A stretch of DNA of 64,000 bases, taken from NCBI RefSeq assembly GCF_030272615.1, contig NC_081406.1, forward strand, positions 403,715,439-403,779,438. The letters run 5' to 3'. The stretch comes from Cryptomeria japonica. Its lineage: Eukaryota > Streptophyta > Pinopsida > Cupressales > Cupressaceae. Numbering within the stretch: the stretch's first letter is position 1; the number at the start of each line of letters is the position of its first letter. Of this stretch, positions 1 to 11,440 are shown piece by piece. Below the pieces are notes generated by a model. That model did no database searches, had not been told where the DNA came from, and saw only the letters and a list, made by a program, of their open reading frames with translations. Position numbers and translations under genes: made by a program.

Positions 1-677
1 GACCGAATTCCTCAAGCTCAAAAGAAGATAACTTCCCAACCAAGGTATCCCTATCAACAGAGGTGTTTGCCATAGTTCTCAACTCATTAATTGTAGTATC
101 CTTCATCTTATAAGCCGGTGGAAAACCTCTCAATACTTTAGAAAATATTTTATCTTCGCTCAGAGATCCACCACAACAATGAATTCCCATGACAATCTCA
201 TTAACACTCTCCATAAAAGTAGTAATCCTTTCATCTTCTTCCATCTTTAGGTTCTCATATCTCACCTGGTAACCATCAAGTTTAACAATTTTAATAGTAG
301 GTTCACCTTCATTCAGATATTCCATATAGCCTTCACAGTTGATTTGTCAGATAGTCCCATAATTTTTTGATCAAAAAGTGTACACAAAAGGGCTTCTCTA
401 GCTCTACAATCATTTTCAATATCCTTATCCAAGCCTCTTGGAGGAGGATTGCCAAATGTCAGATTATAAGATGTATAGACATTCTCAGTGATCTCCCAAA
501 TCTCCTTCCCAAGACATCTCAGATGAGTCTCCATCTGAATCTTCCATACTATAATTTGTTCCATCACGCCTAAGAATTTCTCTCTAGAAAACAGCAGTAG
601 ATGAACTTGATGAACTTGCACTATTAGATGCCATAGGATCTTCCTCAAGCGGTTAAGCTTCTGCAGAGAGGACCGGG
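1..677 (-). pseudogene. Ty1/copia gag 5' fragment (left copy)
   Basis: This is the start of a copia Gag read on the minus strand, cut by the window edge. The UBN2-type Gag region is recognisable by short matches to the better-preserved copy at 4070-4712, for example GNPPPRGLDKDIENDCRARE. The reading frame is shifted relative to the expected start: the frame opening at the ATG near 631 meets a stop after a serine-rich leader, and the conserved Gag body continues in another frame. It cannot make a normal Gag. Confidence 0.7.
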
Positions 678-688
678 CTCTGATACCA
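677..688 (-). other. primer binding site, initiator-Met type (left copy)
   Basis: The minus strand reads TGGTATCAGAGC, the usual plant copia primer site complementary to the 3' end of initiator-Met tRNA. It lies 2 bases inside the LTR end at 691, where the LTR terminates in ...CTAACA. Confidence 0.85.
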
Positions 689-690
689 AT

Positions 691-1074
691 TGTTAGACAC
701 CTCAAATAACTGAAGGACAACTGAGAGGGGGGGTGAATCAATTATCAACAGATTATAGAACTTTAAGCATTACATCCTTATTACCAGAATAGCAAATATA
801 ACAGTTAAGTATGAATATAAACCACAGAACATTTTCCAACCATCCACAAAAGATAACACCAATATTTGTATGTGGAAAACCCGATAAAGGGAAAAACCAC
901 AGTGGGAAGCCTACCCACAATTAGATAATACTTCTACAGAAAGTATGAGATTACAATAAGAGGGGCATGCACATGCAGGAAGGCCAATAGCCTAGACCAC
1001 ACTACTCATCACAAAAGGAGCCTCACTGACTACAAAATAAATCCAGACTATAATCCTAAATAAGAATAAACTGA
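691..1074 (-). repeat. LTR remnant, inner 384 bp, copia family B
   Basis: The segment begins TGTTAGACACC on the plus strand (the 3' end of the LTR when read on the minus strand) and matches 4769-5152 of the complete LTR. The outer two thirds of the LTR are missing. At 1074 it joins directly to the middle of an RNase H coding segment of the neighbouring element, so a deletion removed the end of pol, the polypurine tract and most of this LTR. Confidence 0.75.
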
Positions 1075-2141
1075 TTCTCTCTAGGATCACTCTGATATCT
1101 TGATACAATATAAATTGCATTCATTATATCCAGTCTAGTCTCAGTCAGATTTAACAAACCGCCAATCATAGACTTGTACCTTGTAGGATTTACCAGAGCT
1201 GATCCATCTTTCTTAGTCAACTTCTCACTTGTAACCATAGGTGCACCAACCAGTTTAGAATCTTCCATACAAAATTTCTTCAACAACTCTCTAGCATACT
1301 TGTTTTGATAGATGAAAATACCTTTATCAGTCTGAGTAATCTACAAACCTAAGAAATTTTTTATTTCTCCAATCATAGACATCTCAAATTCATTCTTCAT
1401 ATTTTCAGAGAATTTCATACATAACTTATCCTCACCTCCAAAAATAATATCATCAACAAAGACTTCAACAATCAATATGTCATCATCAGTGATCTTATAG
1501 TATAAATTACTGTCAACATTACCTTTAGTGAAACCAATCTTCAAAAGATATTTATCCAATCTTGCATACCAAGCTCTGGGGGCTTGTTTTAATCCATATA
1601 AAGCTTTCCTTAAATTGCAAACCATATTTTGTCATCTGAAAGTGAAAATCCATCAAGTTGCTCAATGTAAACTTCCTCTTCAAGATCTCCATTCACAAAT
1701 CGACACTTAACATCCATCTGATAAACCTTGTAGTTCTTATGGGCAGCATAAGCAAGAAATAATCTCACAGCTTTAATCCTAGCTACCAGAGACAAAGTTT
1801 CATTCCTAATCAATTTCTTCCTTCTGAGAATATCCTTTACAAACCAATCTAGCTTTATTCCTTACAAGTTGTCCATCTTCATTAAATTTATTCTTAAAAA
1901 CCCATTTAGTTCCAATAACATTCTTATTTTTAGGCCGGGGAACTAAAGTCCATGTGATATTATTTTCTATCTGATCTAATTCCTCATTCATAGCTTTCAT
2001 CCAACTTTCATCATTACATGCTTCCATTATTGATGCCAGTTCAATTTGAGAAATTAAAAATACCTCATCAGCTACCAACCTTCTTCTTGTCATCACTACT
2101 TTGTTCTTGTCTCCAATGATCTGAACTTTTGAATAATTCAA
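1075..2141 (-). pseudogene. Ty1/copia reverse transcriptase / partial RNase H (element B)
   Basis: Minus-strand fragments carry copia RT landmarks. The N-terminal region has the W-x-x-A-M-x-E-E-x-x-x-I block (near 2010). The middle has the block KALYGLKQAPRAWYARLD (near 1590). The active site reads FVDDIIF (near 1450) in place of the common YVDDIIF. It continues to the MEDSKLVGAPM and YRSMIGG-like blocks that lead into RNase H, and is cut off at 1075 after YQSDPRE, so most of RNase H is gone. At least three frame changes separate the pieces. This is a dead copy of an enzyme that makes cDNA from element RNA in cytoplasmic particles. Confidence 0.85.
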
Positions 2142-3060
2142 CCTTACATACTGAGGAGTCTTCTGACTTTCTTTTCCTCTGCTCTGATTTTCAGTTACTG
2201 TTGAATTTTTTGATAATGTCAGAGTAACTGGTTCAACATTTTATTCCGGTGTAGGTGCTACCAGTTCAGTTACGATCATCTCCACTGCCAGTTCTCTCTC
2301 ATAAGTTCTGATTTGATTTCTGTTTTTCTCATCCACCTTGAAATTAGTGGTCTCCATAATTCTCTCCAAAATTTTGTTATAACATCCATATGCTTTGCTT
2401 TCATTAGAATAACCATGAAATATCCCTTCATCACATCTAGGATCAAAATTTCCAATGGAATCATCTCTTTCAATATAGCATTTACTACCAAATATTCTAA
2501 AATACTTAACTATAGGTGTATGACAATACTATAACTCATAAGGTGTCTTATCGGTGTCACCTTTGATATGAACTCTATTGAATGTGTATACCGTTGTGCT
2601 CACAACTTCTCTCCAGTAGATATGAGGGAGATTAGCTTCCATCATCATAGTTATAGCTGCATCCAAGATAGTTTTGTTCTTCCTTTCCACAACTCCATTT
2701 TGATGAGGTGTTCTGGGTGCACATAACTATCTCCTTATCCCATTCTTTTCATAATAATTATTAAATTCATTGGATGTGAATTTTACATCCTAATCTAACC
2801 TTAAGCATTTAATCTTCAATCCTATCTCTGTCTCAACTTTAGCTTTAAATATTTTAAACTTTTCAAATGCTTTAGATTTCTCCCTTAGAAAGTAACCCAC
2901 ATCATTCTAGAATAGTCATCAATGATTAGCATAAAATATCTCACCCTGAAAAACTTTTAATTCTAGTAGGACCACACAAATTAGTATTAATAAGATCAAT
3001 AACATCATTAGATTTGTCTTGTTTACTCTTAAAAGAAGTTCTAATTTTCTTTCCCATTTG
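2142..3060 (-). pseudogene. Ty1/copia integrase remnant (element B)
   Basis: The minus strand near 2700 encodes a PHQNGVVER block, the third catalytic (Glu) motif of copia integrases. Downstream text such as YWREVV and GDTDKTPYEL is typical of the integrase C-terminal half. Frames are broken throughout and no single frame covers the catalytic core. Confidence 0.65.
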
Positions 3061-3564
3061 TTATTCCTTACATACCAGATTATAGGGCTTCACAATCTTT
3101 GGTATATCTCTAATTGCCTTAGTAGAACTAATCTTTACAATGCAATCAAAATTCACATGACACAACATCTTATGCCATAACCAAATCTCATCAATTTGTG
3201 CAATGAAACATGTCTTCTCATTGGAGTTCAAATGAAAGATGTTACCTTTAGTCTGAGTACCGGTTGCAATCTCTAATCCAGATCTGTTGATAATCTTACA
3301 TTTTCCATCCTTGAACTGTAACTGAAGTCCCTTATCCACCAACTGTCCTACACTCAAAATATTATTCCTTAAACCTTCAATATAATAAACATTATTAGTA
3401 TCATGCTTACCATCCAATGATAAATTTCCTCTTCCCTTGATCATGCATGCTTTGTCATCTCCAAATCTAACTAGACCGCCATCAAATTCTTGCAAAGATA
3501 GAAAGTTCGTTTTATCTCTAGTAATATGATGTGAACATCCACTATCTATCATCCATTTATCCAT
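3061..3564 (-). pseudogene. Ty1/copia protease / GAG-pre-integrase segment (element B)
   Basis: This is an open stretch of 167 codons. It begins with the aspartic protease motif in the context MIDSGCSHHIT and continues through the conserved NILSVGQL block to the pre-integrase zinc-binding residues around LWHKMLCHVNFD. It sits between gag (3696-4712) and integrase in the standard copia order. It is the best preserved part of element B. Confidence 0.85.
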
Positions 3565-3695
3565 GTCTTAAATTTTAATAGCAAGGGTCTTTTCTTTAGG
3601 TATTGGATCATATTCCTTGATAGCCAAAAATACCCATTCCTTTCCATTGCAGGATCCACCAATTGAATCTTGTGCCAGTTAATCATTAGAATCAG

Positions 3696-4712
3696 TCACA
3701 CATTCCTCATCATCATAGTAGCATGATTTTTCTTTGTTTCTCCTGTACTTATGTTTGTTTTGATAATCATGGTTAGGTCTAAAATATCTTCTAACTCTTT
3801 CCTCATTGTTGAATTCCTTTCAAGACATCTAGATGCAAAATGACCTATCTTATTACATGCAAAATATTTAAAAGCTAATTTTCCTTCACACTTACTTCCT
3901 ACATGACCTTTAGGTACTTTTCTAGCAAATAGGGCTTCGAGTTGTTCAAACTCTTCATTTTCTTTCTTCATTTCCTCAAGTTCCTCAATATATATGGCTT
4001 TCCAATCACTCTTTTTAGTAGATGATGTAGGTGCAAGAAAAGTAGGTTCAGATTTTGCAACTCCGAAAGGACCGAATTCCTCAAGCTCAAAAGAAGATAA
4101 CTTCCCAACCAAGGTATCCCTATCAACAAAGGTGTTTTCCATAGTTCTCAACTCATTAATTGCAGTATCCTTCATCTTATAAGCCAGTGGAAAACCTCTC
4201 AATACTTTAGAATATATTTTATCTTCGCTCAGAGATCCACCACAACACTGAATTCCTATGACAACTCATTAACACTCTCCATAAAAGTAGTAATCCTTTC
4301 ATCTTCTTCCATCTTTAGGTTCTCATATCTCACCCGGTAACCATCAAGTTTAGCAATTTTAATAGTAGGTTCACCTTCATTCAGAGTCTCCAATTTATTC
4401 CATATAGCCTTCGCAGTTGATTTGTCAGATAGTCCCATAATTTGTTGATCAGAAAGTGCATACAATTGGGCTTCTCTAGCTCTACAATCATTTTCAATAT
4501 CCTTATCCAAGCCTCTCAAAGGAGGATTACCAAATGTCATATTATAAGGTGTATAGACATTCTCAGTGATCTCCCAAATCTCTTTGCCAAGACATCTCAG
4601 ATGAATCTCCATCTGAATATTCCATACTGTAATTTGTTCCATCACACCTAAGAATTTCTCTCTAGAAAGAAATAGTAGATGAACTTGATGAACTTGCACT
4701 ATTAGACGCCAT
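3696..4712 (-). pseudogene. Ty1/copia gag (element B)
   Basis: The minus-strand Gag begins at an ATG near 4712 followed by a serine-rich leader. That frame soon stops, and the conserved UBN2-like Gag body continues in a second frame (4256-4700) and a third (3696-4202). The zinc knuckle is degenerate: it reads YFACNKIGHFASRC, so the first cysteine of CX2CX4HX4C is a tyrosine (TAT for TGT). The reading frame shifts and the lost zinc ligand mark it as dead. Confidence 0.8.
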
Positions 4713-4754
4713 AGGATCTTCCTCAAGTGGTTAAGCTTCTGCAGAGAGGACCAG

Positions 4755-4766
4755 GCTCTGATACCA
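4755..4766 (-). other. primer binding site, initiator-Met type (element B)
   Basis: TGGTATCAGAGC on the minus strand, 2 bases inside the LTR boundary at 4769. Confidence 0.88.
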
Positions 4767-4768
4767 AT

Positions 4769-5959
4769 TGTTAGACACCTCAAATAACTGGAGGACAACT
4801 GAGAAGGGGGGTGAATCAGTTGTCAACAGATTATAGAACTTTAAGAATTATATCCTTATTACCGGAATAGCAGATATAGTAGTTAAGCACAAATATAAAC
4901 CATAGAACATTTTCCAACCATCCATAAAAGATAACACCAAGATTTGTAAGTTGAAAACCCAGTAAAGGGAAAAACCATGATGGGAAGCCTACCCACTATC
5001 AGATAATACTTATGCAGTAAGTATGTGATTACAATAAGAGGGGCCTACACATGGAGGAAGGCCAATAGCCTAGAGCACACTACTCATCACAAAAGGAGCC
5101 TCACTGACTACAAAATAAATCCAAAATACAATCCAGATGAAGAATAAATTGAAAGAATAGCATCTCCTATGCCTGATTACAATTTCAGTTAAGCTCAGTA
5201 CCGAAGGTCTTAAACCTCTTTCACCAACCCAATTCGATCACCTATGATTGACCAAAAACCTCTACATATGATTACAACTTTATTTGCACAAAGATAATCC
5301 CATAACTATAATCCCATGAATATCCTCATGATCAACAAAGAGATCTTACATCACATCTATACCAACCCAGGACCTAAACAATTAGATAGGCCACCTAAAA
5401 GATAATACAATACATTCATAACTTAAAACCATAATTTAATGATCAACCAAGTTGGTCTGAGACTGAAACAACATAATCCAATCAACAAACCCAACCGATA
5501 ATGCATTAGGATCATCCACCAACATGTTACATAAATTGGTCCATAACCTAGCTGAGTAAGATAGCATTAGGTCTAGACCCAAATCCGACACCATCGATCA
5601 ATAGGAACACAAACAAGATAACCAACATCATCCCAAAAGCCATCTAGAAGATGCACCAACACCACTTATCACGTGCATCAAAAGGTCTTCAACAAAGTTC
5701 TACTGGTAGAACCCTTACCGGTGACCAAAAGGCTTACTAGAACAAATGATAGCTCCTGAGTTATCAAATCTCAAACCAACTAATTGTGATACCCATCTGA
5801 ATAGCATGAATGATAGATCTAAATCCTTCCACAAGCCAAAGCATACCAGAGCATACTAGATCAATATCATAAACCAACCACTCTACCAGAACCTACATGA
5901 AGTCAGTAAACAACCAAAACAACTGGTGTTTCCATCAATGATAAAAAATTGATGCAACA
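4769..5959 (-). repeat. complete LTR of copia element B (about 1.19 kb)
   Basis: On the minus strand the segment runs from TGTTGCATCAATTTT (at 5959) to ...GTGTCTAACA (at 4769), a TG...CA pair placed correctly next to the primer site. Its last 384 bp recur at 691-1074. It is the 5' LTR of element B. It abuts the C-terminal RT/RNase H region of another copia element (C), which suggests B inserted there. I could not confirm a target duplication because the other end of B is rearranged. Confidence 0.75.
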
Positions 5960-5964
5960 CATAA

Positions 5965-6790
5965 TGAATTCCTCCAATTGCCAATAGTCATAGGTGTATA
6001 CACCAATTTTGTATTCTCCAACCCAAACTTCTTTAACAGCTCTTTGAGATACTTATACTGAGAAATGAAAATTCCTCTCTCTGATTAATTTGTAAATCGA
6101 GAATGAAATTCAACTCACCAATCATGGAACATTTCAAACTCTTTCTACATTTCATTAGTGAATCTTTTGCACACGCCTTCATTTCCACTAAATATTATAT
6201 CATCAACATATACAACTACAATTAAGGTTTTACTTGAATCAATTTTGAAGTACAAATTGGTGTCAGCCAAACCTTTCTCAAATCCTTGATCAGTCAGATA
6301 CTTGTCTAGTCTTCCATACCAGACCCTAGTGGCTTGTTTCAATCCATATAATGCCTTTTTCAATCTGTAAATAATATTTGGATCATCTCTCAACCTAAAA
6401 CCTTCTTATTTTTCAATGTAAACTTCTTCTTTTAATTTTCCATTCAAGAATGTTGATTTTACATCCATTTGATATACCTTGAAGTCCTTGAATGCTAAAA
6501 AACACCAGGAACATCTAGATTGCCTCCATCCATGCAACTGGGGCATAAGTTTCATCAAAATCAATGTCCTCAATCTGAGTGTATCCTTTGCAAACCAACC
6601 TTGTCTTATTTATTACAACCTTTCCATCTTCATCCAACTTGTTCCAAAAAAAAATATAGTTCTAGTGGTTCTTGTCTTCTGGTCTGTTGACTAATTCCCA
6701 TATCTGGTTTTTCTCAATCTGATCCAGTTCCTCTTTCATTATCTTCATCCAATTTTGATCATTACAAGCTTCTTCTACTATCTTTGGCTC
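5965..6790 (-). pseudogene. Ty1/copia reverse transcriptase (element C)
   Basis: Minus-strand RT pieces include KALYGLKQATRVWYGRLD (near 6340) and the active site YVDDIIF (near 6200), then the KKFGLENTK block at about 6030. The coding trace ends near 5985 where the LTR of element B begins, so RNase H is missing on this side. Several stops and frame changes are present. Similar but not identical in sequence to element B, so this is a related family member. Confidence 0.8.
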
Positions 6791-7097
6791 AATTTTAGAT
6801 AGTAAACACAATAATACTTGTTTGTATGCCACTTTGCTTCTTGTAATAACACCTTTACTTTTGTCTCTGATAATTTGTTCTTCTGAGTGATTCTTCTAAA
6901 TGTACCTTGGAGTCTTGGATGTAGATATTGAAGAATCTTGATCATTCTCTTCTTCACTTCTTCTTTCTTCTTTATTTTTCTCTTCTTCAGGCTCATCAAA
7001 TTTATATCCCGCTGTAGTTTCTAAATCATTTGTGGTACTTTCATCAACCTATATTTACACTTTTACTTTCAATAATCTTATTCAACCTTTTGTTGTA

Positions 7098-7760
7098 TCA
7101 TTGGTATGCTTTTATGTTTGTTGAATAACCCAAGAATATGCCTTCATCTACTTTGTTGTCAAACTTTCCAAGATTATCCTCGTCTCTCCAGACATAACAA
7201 TTGCTTCCAAATACTTTGAAATATTTTACTGTCAGAGTTCTACCATACCAAAGCTTATAGGATGTCTTACCATATTTCCTCTTATGCAAAATTTTGTTAA
7301 GAGTGTATGTTATTGTATGAATTTCTTCTCTCCAGTAAAATTTTGGTAACTCTACTCCTTTCATCATAGTTCTAGTTGTCTCTTGTATAGCTTGGTTCAT
7401 CCTTTCAACTACACCATTCTACTGAGGTGTCTGGGGGGCAGATAATTGTCTTCTGATGCCATGCTTCTCACAAAAGTCATTGAACTCATCCGAAATGAAT
7501 GCTTCTCCTCTATTAGATCTTAAACACTCGACTTTCCTGTCAACCTCATTCTCAACTTTTGCCTTGAATATCTTGAACTTTTCTAATGCTTCAGATTTCT
7601 CTCTTAGAAATGCAACACAAACCATTCTAGAATAATCATCAATCAATAACATGAAATACCTCTTACCTTGCAAGCTCCTTGTCCAAGTCAGACCACAAAT
7701 ATCTGTGTGAACCAAATCAAATGATCTGGTGGATGAGTACTCCTTTCCTCTGAATGTGCT
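7098..7760 (-). pseudogene. Ty1/copia integrase (element C)
   Basis: Two adjoining minus-strand frames encode the integrase core. The segment at 7419-7715 holds VHTDICGLT (first Asp) and CLRSNRGEAF, where the usual second catalytic Asp (D-N-G-G-E) reads N-R-G-E. A TAG then interrupts the PQQNGV motif near 7420, and coding resumes through MNQAIQETTRTMM and KYFKVFGSNCYV. Dead integrase. Confidence 0.8.
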
Positions 7761-7766
7761 TCTAGT

Positions 7767-8245
7767 CTACTTTCCTACTTGACATTTCTTACAAATGTTG
7801 TTCTTTGGTTTAGTCAATCTAGGTAAATCTCTTATAGCACTCCTTAAACTAATTTGCACTAGGTTTTTAAAATTGATATGATGCATCCTCCGATGCCATA
7901 GCCAATTGTCATCAAGTTCTGATATTAAGAAATGTTTAATAGCTCTTTCTAGTTGATACATATCTTCATTTGTCCTTCTAGCTGCAATAACCATTTCAGA
8001 CTCCTTCTGGGTTTCACATCCATTGTCCTGAAAGATAACATTATGTCCATTTTTGCACATCTGTCCAACACTCAAGATATTACGATGCAAAGACTTCACA
8101 TAATAAACATTGTTAGTGTTATGTTTTCCATCAAAAGTAATTGAACCAATCCCAATAAATTTATTTTTAATTATCTTCAAACCTAACAGAACCTCCATCA
8201 TATTTTTCAAGAGTTATAAACGTACTGATGCAACCATAACCGGTG
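7767..8245 (-). pseudogene. Ty1/copia protease C-half / GAG-pre-integrase (element C)
   Basis: This minus-strand frame includes DGKHNTNNVYYV, NILSVGQM and the zinc-binding LWHRRMHHINF block ending CKKCQVGK. Upstream, traces of the protease active-site region persist to about 8245, with the catalytic DSG degraded. Gag is absent: the coding trace stops at a sharp junction with an LTR-like segment. Confidence 0.75.
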
Positions 8246-9292
8246 AATCCTCAAAAGAGAATTGATTGGCTTATGTAGTAAGAGTAACACAATGAAAGAA
8301 AAAATTAAATATAGAATGATTACAGAAAGAGATCATATTATTGTCTTAGAACCTCTGGCAGCCAACTGGTTATCATCATACAGTCATCATAGAACATTTG
8401 GTAGTCAACCGGTTACATGCAGGCTACAAGCCAGATACAATTCATCCAGAACTCTCAGAGTCAATCAGATCACTAATTATGAATCTAAATCCTTATTTAA
8501 ATCTCTACTTCTTGTCATGTACCACAAATTATTACATAATACCCTATATATACTCTCCGAAAAATATTCGGGTTGGACACAAAAGATTACATTTACCAAT
8601 GCAGGAAAAATGAAACATGTAACTAGGTTGGCCCTAAGAATGAAAGAAATTCCCATGAAAAATAACATCCAAGAAGTGAGGATCAATAGGAAGGTTGGCC
8701 ACATGCCAAATAATATTGGACAAGACCCTAAATAGATCCACACACCAAAAAATGACTTTGGAAATGAAGGAAAACCAATCAGTAAGCTCAAGAATTGTCA
8801 CGAAACCTAGAAATAGTCAAATTGGGAGCGATAAATAGTCAGAAAAAATTCCAAAAGGATTGAAAATATGGAACTAAGTACATGAGCTAGCCTAGAAACC
8901 AAAAATAGGATCTGTAATGAAAATCAAGCAACTACTAGCAGGAACACAGAAAACTACACATTGAACTGAACAAGAACTAAACTCAAAGGAAATATTTTTA
9001 GTTGATCCAAGATTTCTCATAGACAAGGGATTCTCCTGCAGCAAACACCCCAGGTAGAAAGAGATGTTCCATGAGAGGAAACTCATGAACATCAAAAGGG
9101 ATTCAGGATAAAGACTCCATGCTCATTTTTGATCCAAAAATCTTCCTTTGTCTACAAACCTCTTCTTTAGCTCCTCTAAAACCTCAACCAGATTCTCTAA
9201 CTCCTGACTCTCTTTGTTTCTCTTCATTTGCTTCAGATCTACACATTATCTATTCTTACTGCTCTCTTCTTTTTACAACTGAGATTTGTTTG
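8246..9292 (-). other. LTR-like, TATA-bearing noncoding segment next to element C
   Basis: No coding signal is convincing here. On the minus strand a TATA box (TATATATAG, plus 8544-8553) is followed by a few hundred AT-rich bases leading to the truncated protease of element C. That is the layout of a 5' LTR whose gag has been deleted. It could instead be the LTR of another element that abuts C. The plus-strand frame of 157 codons at 8262-8735 has no recognisable motif. The giant Tat element is inserted at its right end. Confidence 0.4.
8544..8553 (-). promoter_or_regulatory. putative TATA box
   Basis: The minus strand reads AGTATATATAGGG, a good plant TATA context, within an LTR-like segment. 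Inferred from sequence only. Confidence 0.4.
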
Positions 9293-10718
9293 TGTAGTCA
9301 CATAAATCTGTCCAGTTTAATTAAATGAATATTTCATATTTATTTAATTAAAAATCCACTAAGCCATTAGTTAATTAAATTAACATTTAATTAATTCATC
9401 TTCAAAACATTCTCCTATTAATTAAATAAATTATTTAATTTATTTTAATTAATTTATTAACCAAATTCACAATCAATTAAATTAATAAATCATATTTATT
9501 TCATTTAATCCTCTTTCCTCTTTTAAATAAATTAAATCAAACATTTATTTAAATCATTTATCCCCCCCACTTGCATTTTCCTACAAATGCAACTTGCACA
9601 CATTTATTTAAATAAATTAATTTATTTTAAATAAAAATCCTATTTTCCCCCACCCACCAAATCCACTTACATTCCTAAACCCCTTCTAGATTCTTCTAAC
9701 CCCTTCCTTATTAGCCTAATCCATCCCCTAATTATTGTCACATTCCTAAGCAACTTGGAGTCACTTCTCAAAGACTTCAAAGTCTTTGAAAAGCATTAAA
9801 TGCTTTGTGTGTTCAACAATTTAACCTCCAAAGTCTTCCAAAACCACTAATGGCTCTTACATGACCATTTATGGCTCTTACATAACCATTTATGGTTATT
9901 TCAACTTGCACTCATGTGTCTCCTCAAGCATTTATTGCTTTGACCATGGTTATCCCTTTTTCCTTTGCACAAGAGTTTATCCATTGGATAAAAGATTTAT
10001 TCATTAAATAAAGAATTTATTCATTCAACCTAACCTTGACCTTAACTCCCATGTTAACTCTCAGGTCATGTCAAGCATTTAATGTTTATTCCCTCTCCTC
10101 TCAACCTATCTCACATTGACATTTGTCATCCTGAGATTGGGTTGAAAGCCTTCACATGGATTTAATATCATTCAATCCTGACCCTTGTTGAGATTACTCA
10201 ATCTCAACCATCCATTGCTCCATTTTTCTTATAAATAGAGCCCATTTCTTCATAATCCAGATCCTGAAAACTTGTATGCATCTAAGTTATAGAGAATTTT
10301 AGAGAGCATTTAGCATAAATCACTAATATCTTGTCACTTTGGTTTAAAATAAATCATTTTAATATCATAGCATCTAGCATTAGCTTTTTATTCACATTTA
10401 GAGTAAATACTTCAATCTCAAACCTCCATAAGCATCCATAGTGCAAAAAGCTGTTGAGAGCTACACTAGTTTGGAACTTGGAGAGGAGAGGAACAAAGGA
10501 GAAGGAGCTAAGAGCATGTTAGGAGGCATTTGGAAATGCCTCATCATATTTACTTTCCTAGTTAAATATTCTCTCATGCTTTTGGTATCTCTTTTGATAT
10601 GCCTGCTTAGGTTAATCTTTGGTTGAATAACACTAGCTTTAACACTTGTTTCTTGTTGTTTGTGTTTGTTATACTACCACGGGTTTTCATCTAACTTGTC
10701 CTCTTTTTCAGAGCATCA
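9293..10718 (+). repeat. 5' LTR of the giant Tat element
   Basis: Direct repeat of 35258-36684. AT-rich, with a run of TTAATTAAAT-type sequence in its first 300 bp, and a TATA box at 10230-10238. The end is fixed by the loss of homology between the two LTRs right after GAGCATCA. Confidence 0.93.
10230..10238 (+). promoter_or_regulatory. TATA box in 5' LTR
   Basis: TATAAATAG, preserved at the same place in the 3' LTR (36196-36204). Transcription of the genomic RNA likely starts about 30 bp downstream, near CTTCATAATCCAG. Confidence 0.7.
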
Positions 10719-10720
10719 TT

Positions 10721-10738
10721 TGGTGAACCCAACGTGAA
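10721..10738 (+). other. primer binding site candidate (Tat element)
   Basis: Two bases after the LTR end the sequence reads TGGTGAACCCAACGTGAA. It starts with TGG, matching the universal tRNA 3' CCA, and is in the right place. It is not the initiator-Met site used by the copia elements here. I did not assign the tRNA. Confidence 0.6.
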
Positions 10739-10813
10739 TCCAAGCACCCAGAACAATTTTTAAAAAACCAACTAACATGTTTGAATGTTGAGCTTGACAC
10801 ACAGGTCGCACTT

Positions 10814-11065
10814 TAGCACTTTTGATTGCATTGTAGCGCTATTTCAACTTGATATTCTAGCACTATTGTTTTTACTATAGCACTATTGCCTCAATTTTGG
10901 CACTATTGACCTTTATTTAGCGCTTTTATAGCTTAAATAGCACTTTTGTGCTTGTTCTGGCGCTTTTGCATGTGCTATCAAAATTTTTCTTTTAGCGCTT
11001 TTGTCTCTGTATTAACTCATTTTTGTTAAATAGCGCTTCTATTTTCACACAGACTAGTGCTTTTG
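10814..11065 (+). repeat. TAGCRCTWTTG motif array, about 20 bp period
   Basis: Eleven copies or close variants of TAGC(G/A)CT(T/A)TTG start at 10814, 10834, 10858, 10878, 10898, 10918, 10938, 10958, 10993, 11031 and 11055. Seven of the first intervals are 20 or 24 bp. The sequence between copies is not conserved, so the motif rather than a unit is repeated. A matching array lies at 34405-34700 in the opposite orientation. Confidence 0.8.
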
Positions 11066-11204
11066 TAATAGAACATTGTAAAAAAAAAGACCTTGTAACC
11101 GAAAAAGTGATTTTTCTTAGGCTTGTGGAAGGCCCCCTAGGTTTGGATTTTACTAACTATTTGTTTCTTGTGCAGGTCTAAACTAACTCCTTTAAAAAGA
11201 AAAA

Positions 11205-11440
11205 ATTTGTTTTTGGTGCTCTAAAAATTGAACAAAAGCAATTTTTTTTATTTCTTGCAAGTTAGGATCACTTCCTTTTGGTGCTATAAAATTGAACAAA
11301 AACAAACTTTTTTTTCTTGCAAGTTAGGCTCAATTTTCTTTTGGTGCTTAAAATCAACAAGGCAAAATTATTTCTTGCATCAAACTAAAAATTCACAATC
11401 AACACTTCCATTTTGGTGCAAATAAATTCACAATCAATTT
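11205..11440 (+). repeat. four tandem repeats of about 65 bp in the leader
   Basis: TTTTGGTGC recurs at 11211, 11276, 11339 and 11411. The first three are followed by a TAAAATTGAACAAAA-like segment (degenerate in the third), a T-rich run and TTTCTTGCA. Noncoding. Confidence 0.7.

Larger units (their letters stand above)
1..1074 (-). repeat. 1.07 kb direct repeat of 4070-5152
   Basis: This stretch matches 4070-5152 base for base over long runs, in the same orientation. Both contain a copia gag start, an initiator-Met primer site and the inner end of an LTR. Homology stops at 1074/5152, just after a shared AATAAA(C/T)TGA. The left copy has a short internal deletion near 319 relative to 4384-4398. 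On the minus strand the order is therefore LTR, internal region, LTR remnant, second internal region, which continues off the left edge. This is what recombination between LTRs leaves behind, or alternatively a local tandem duplication. Confidence 0.85.

Noticed and set aside
8262-8791. 157-codon plus and 104-codon minus frames
   Set aside because: They overlap on opposite strands in an LTR-like, TATA-bearing segment and have no recognisable motif.
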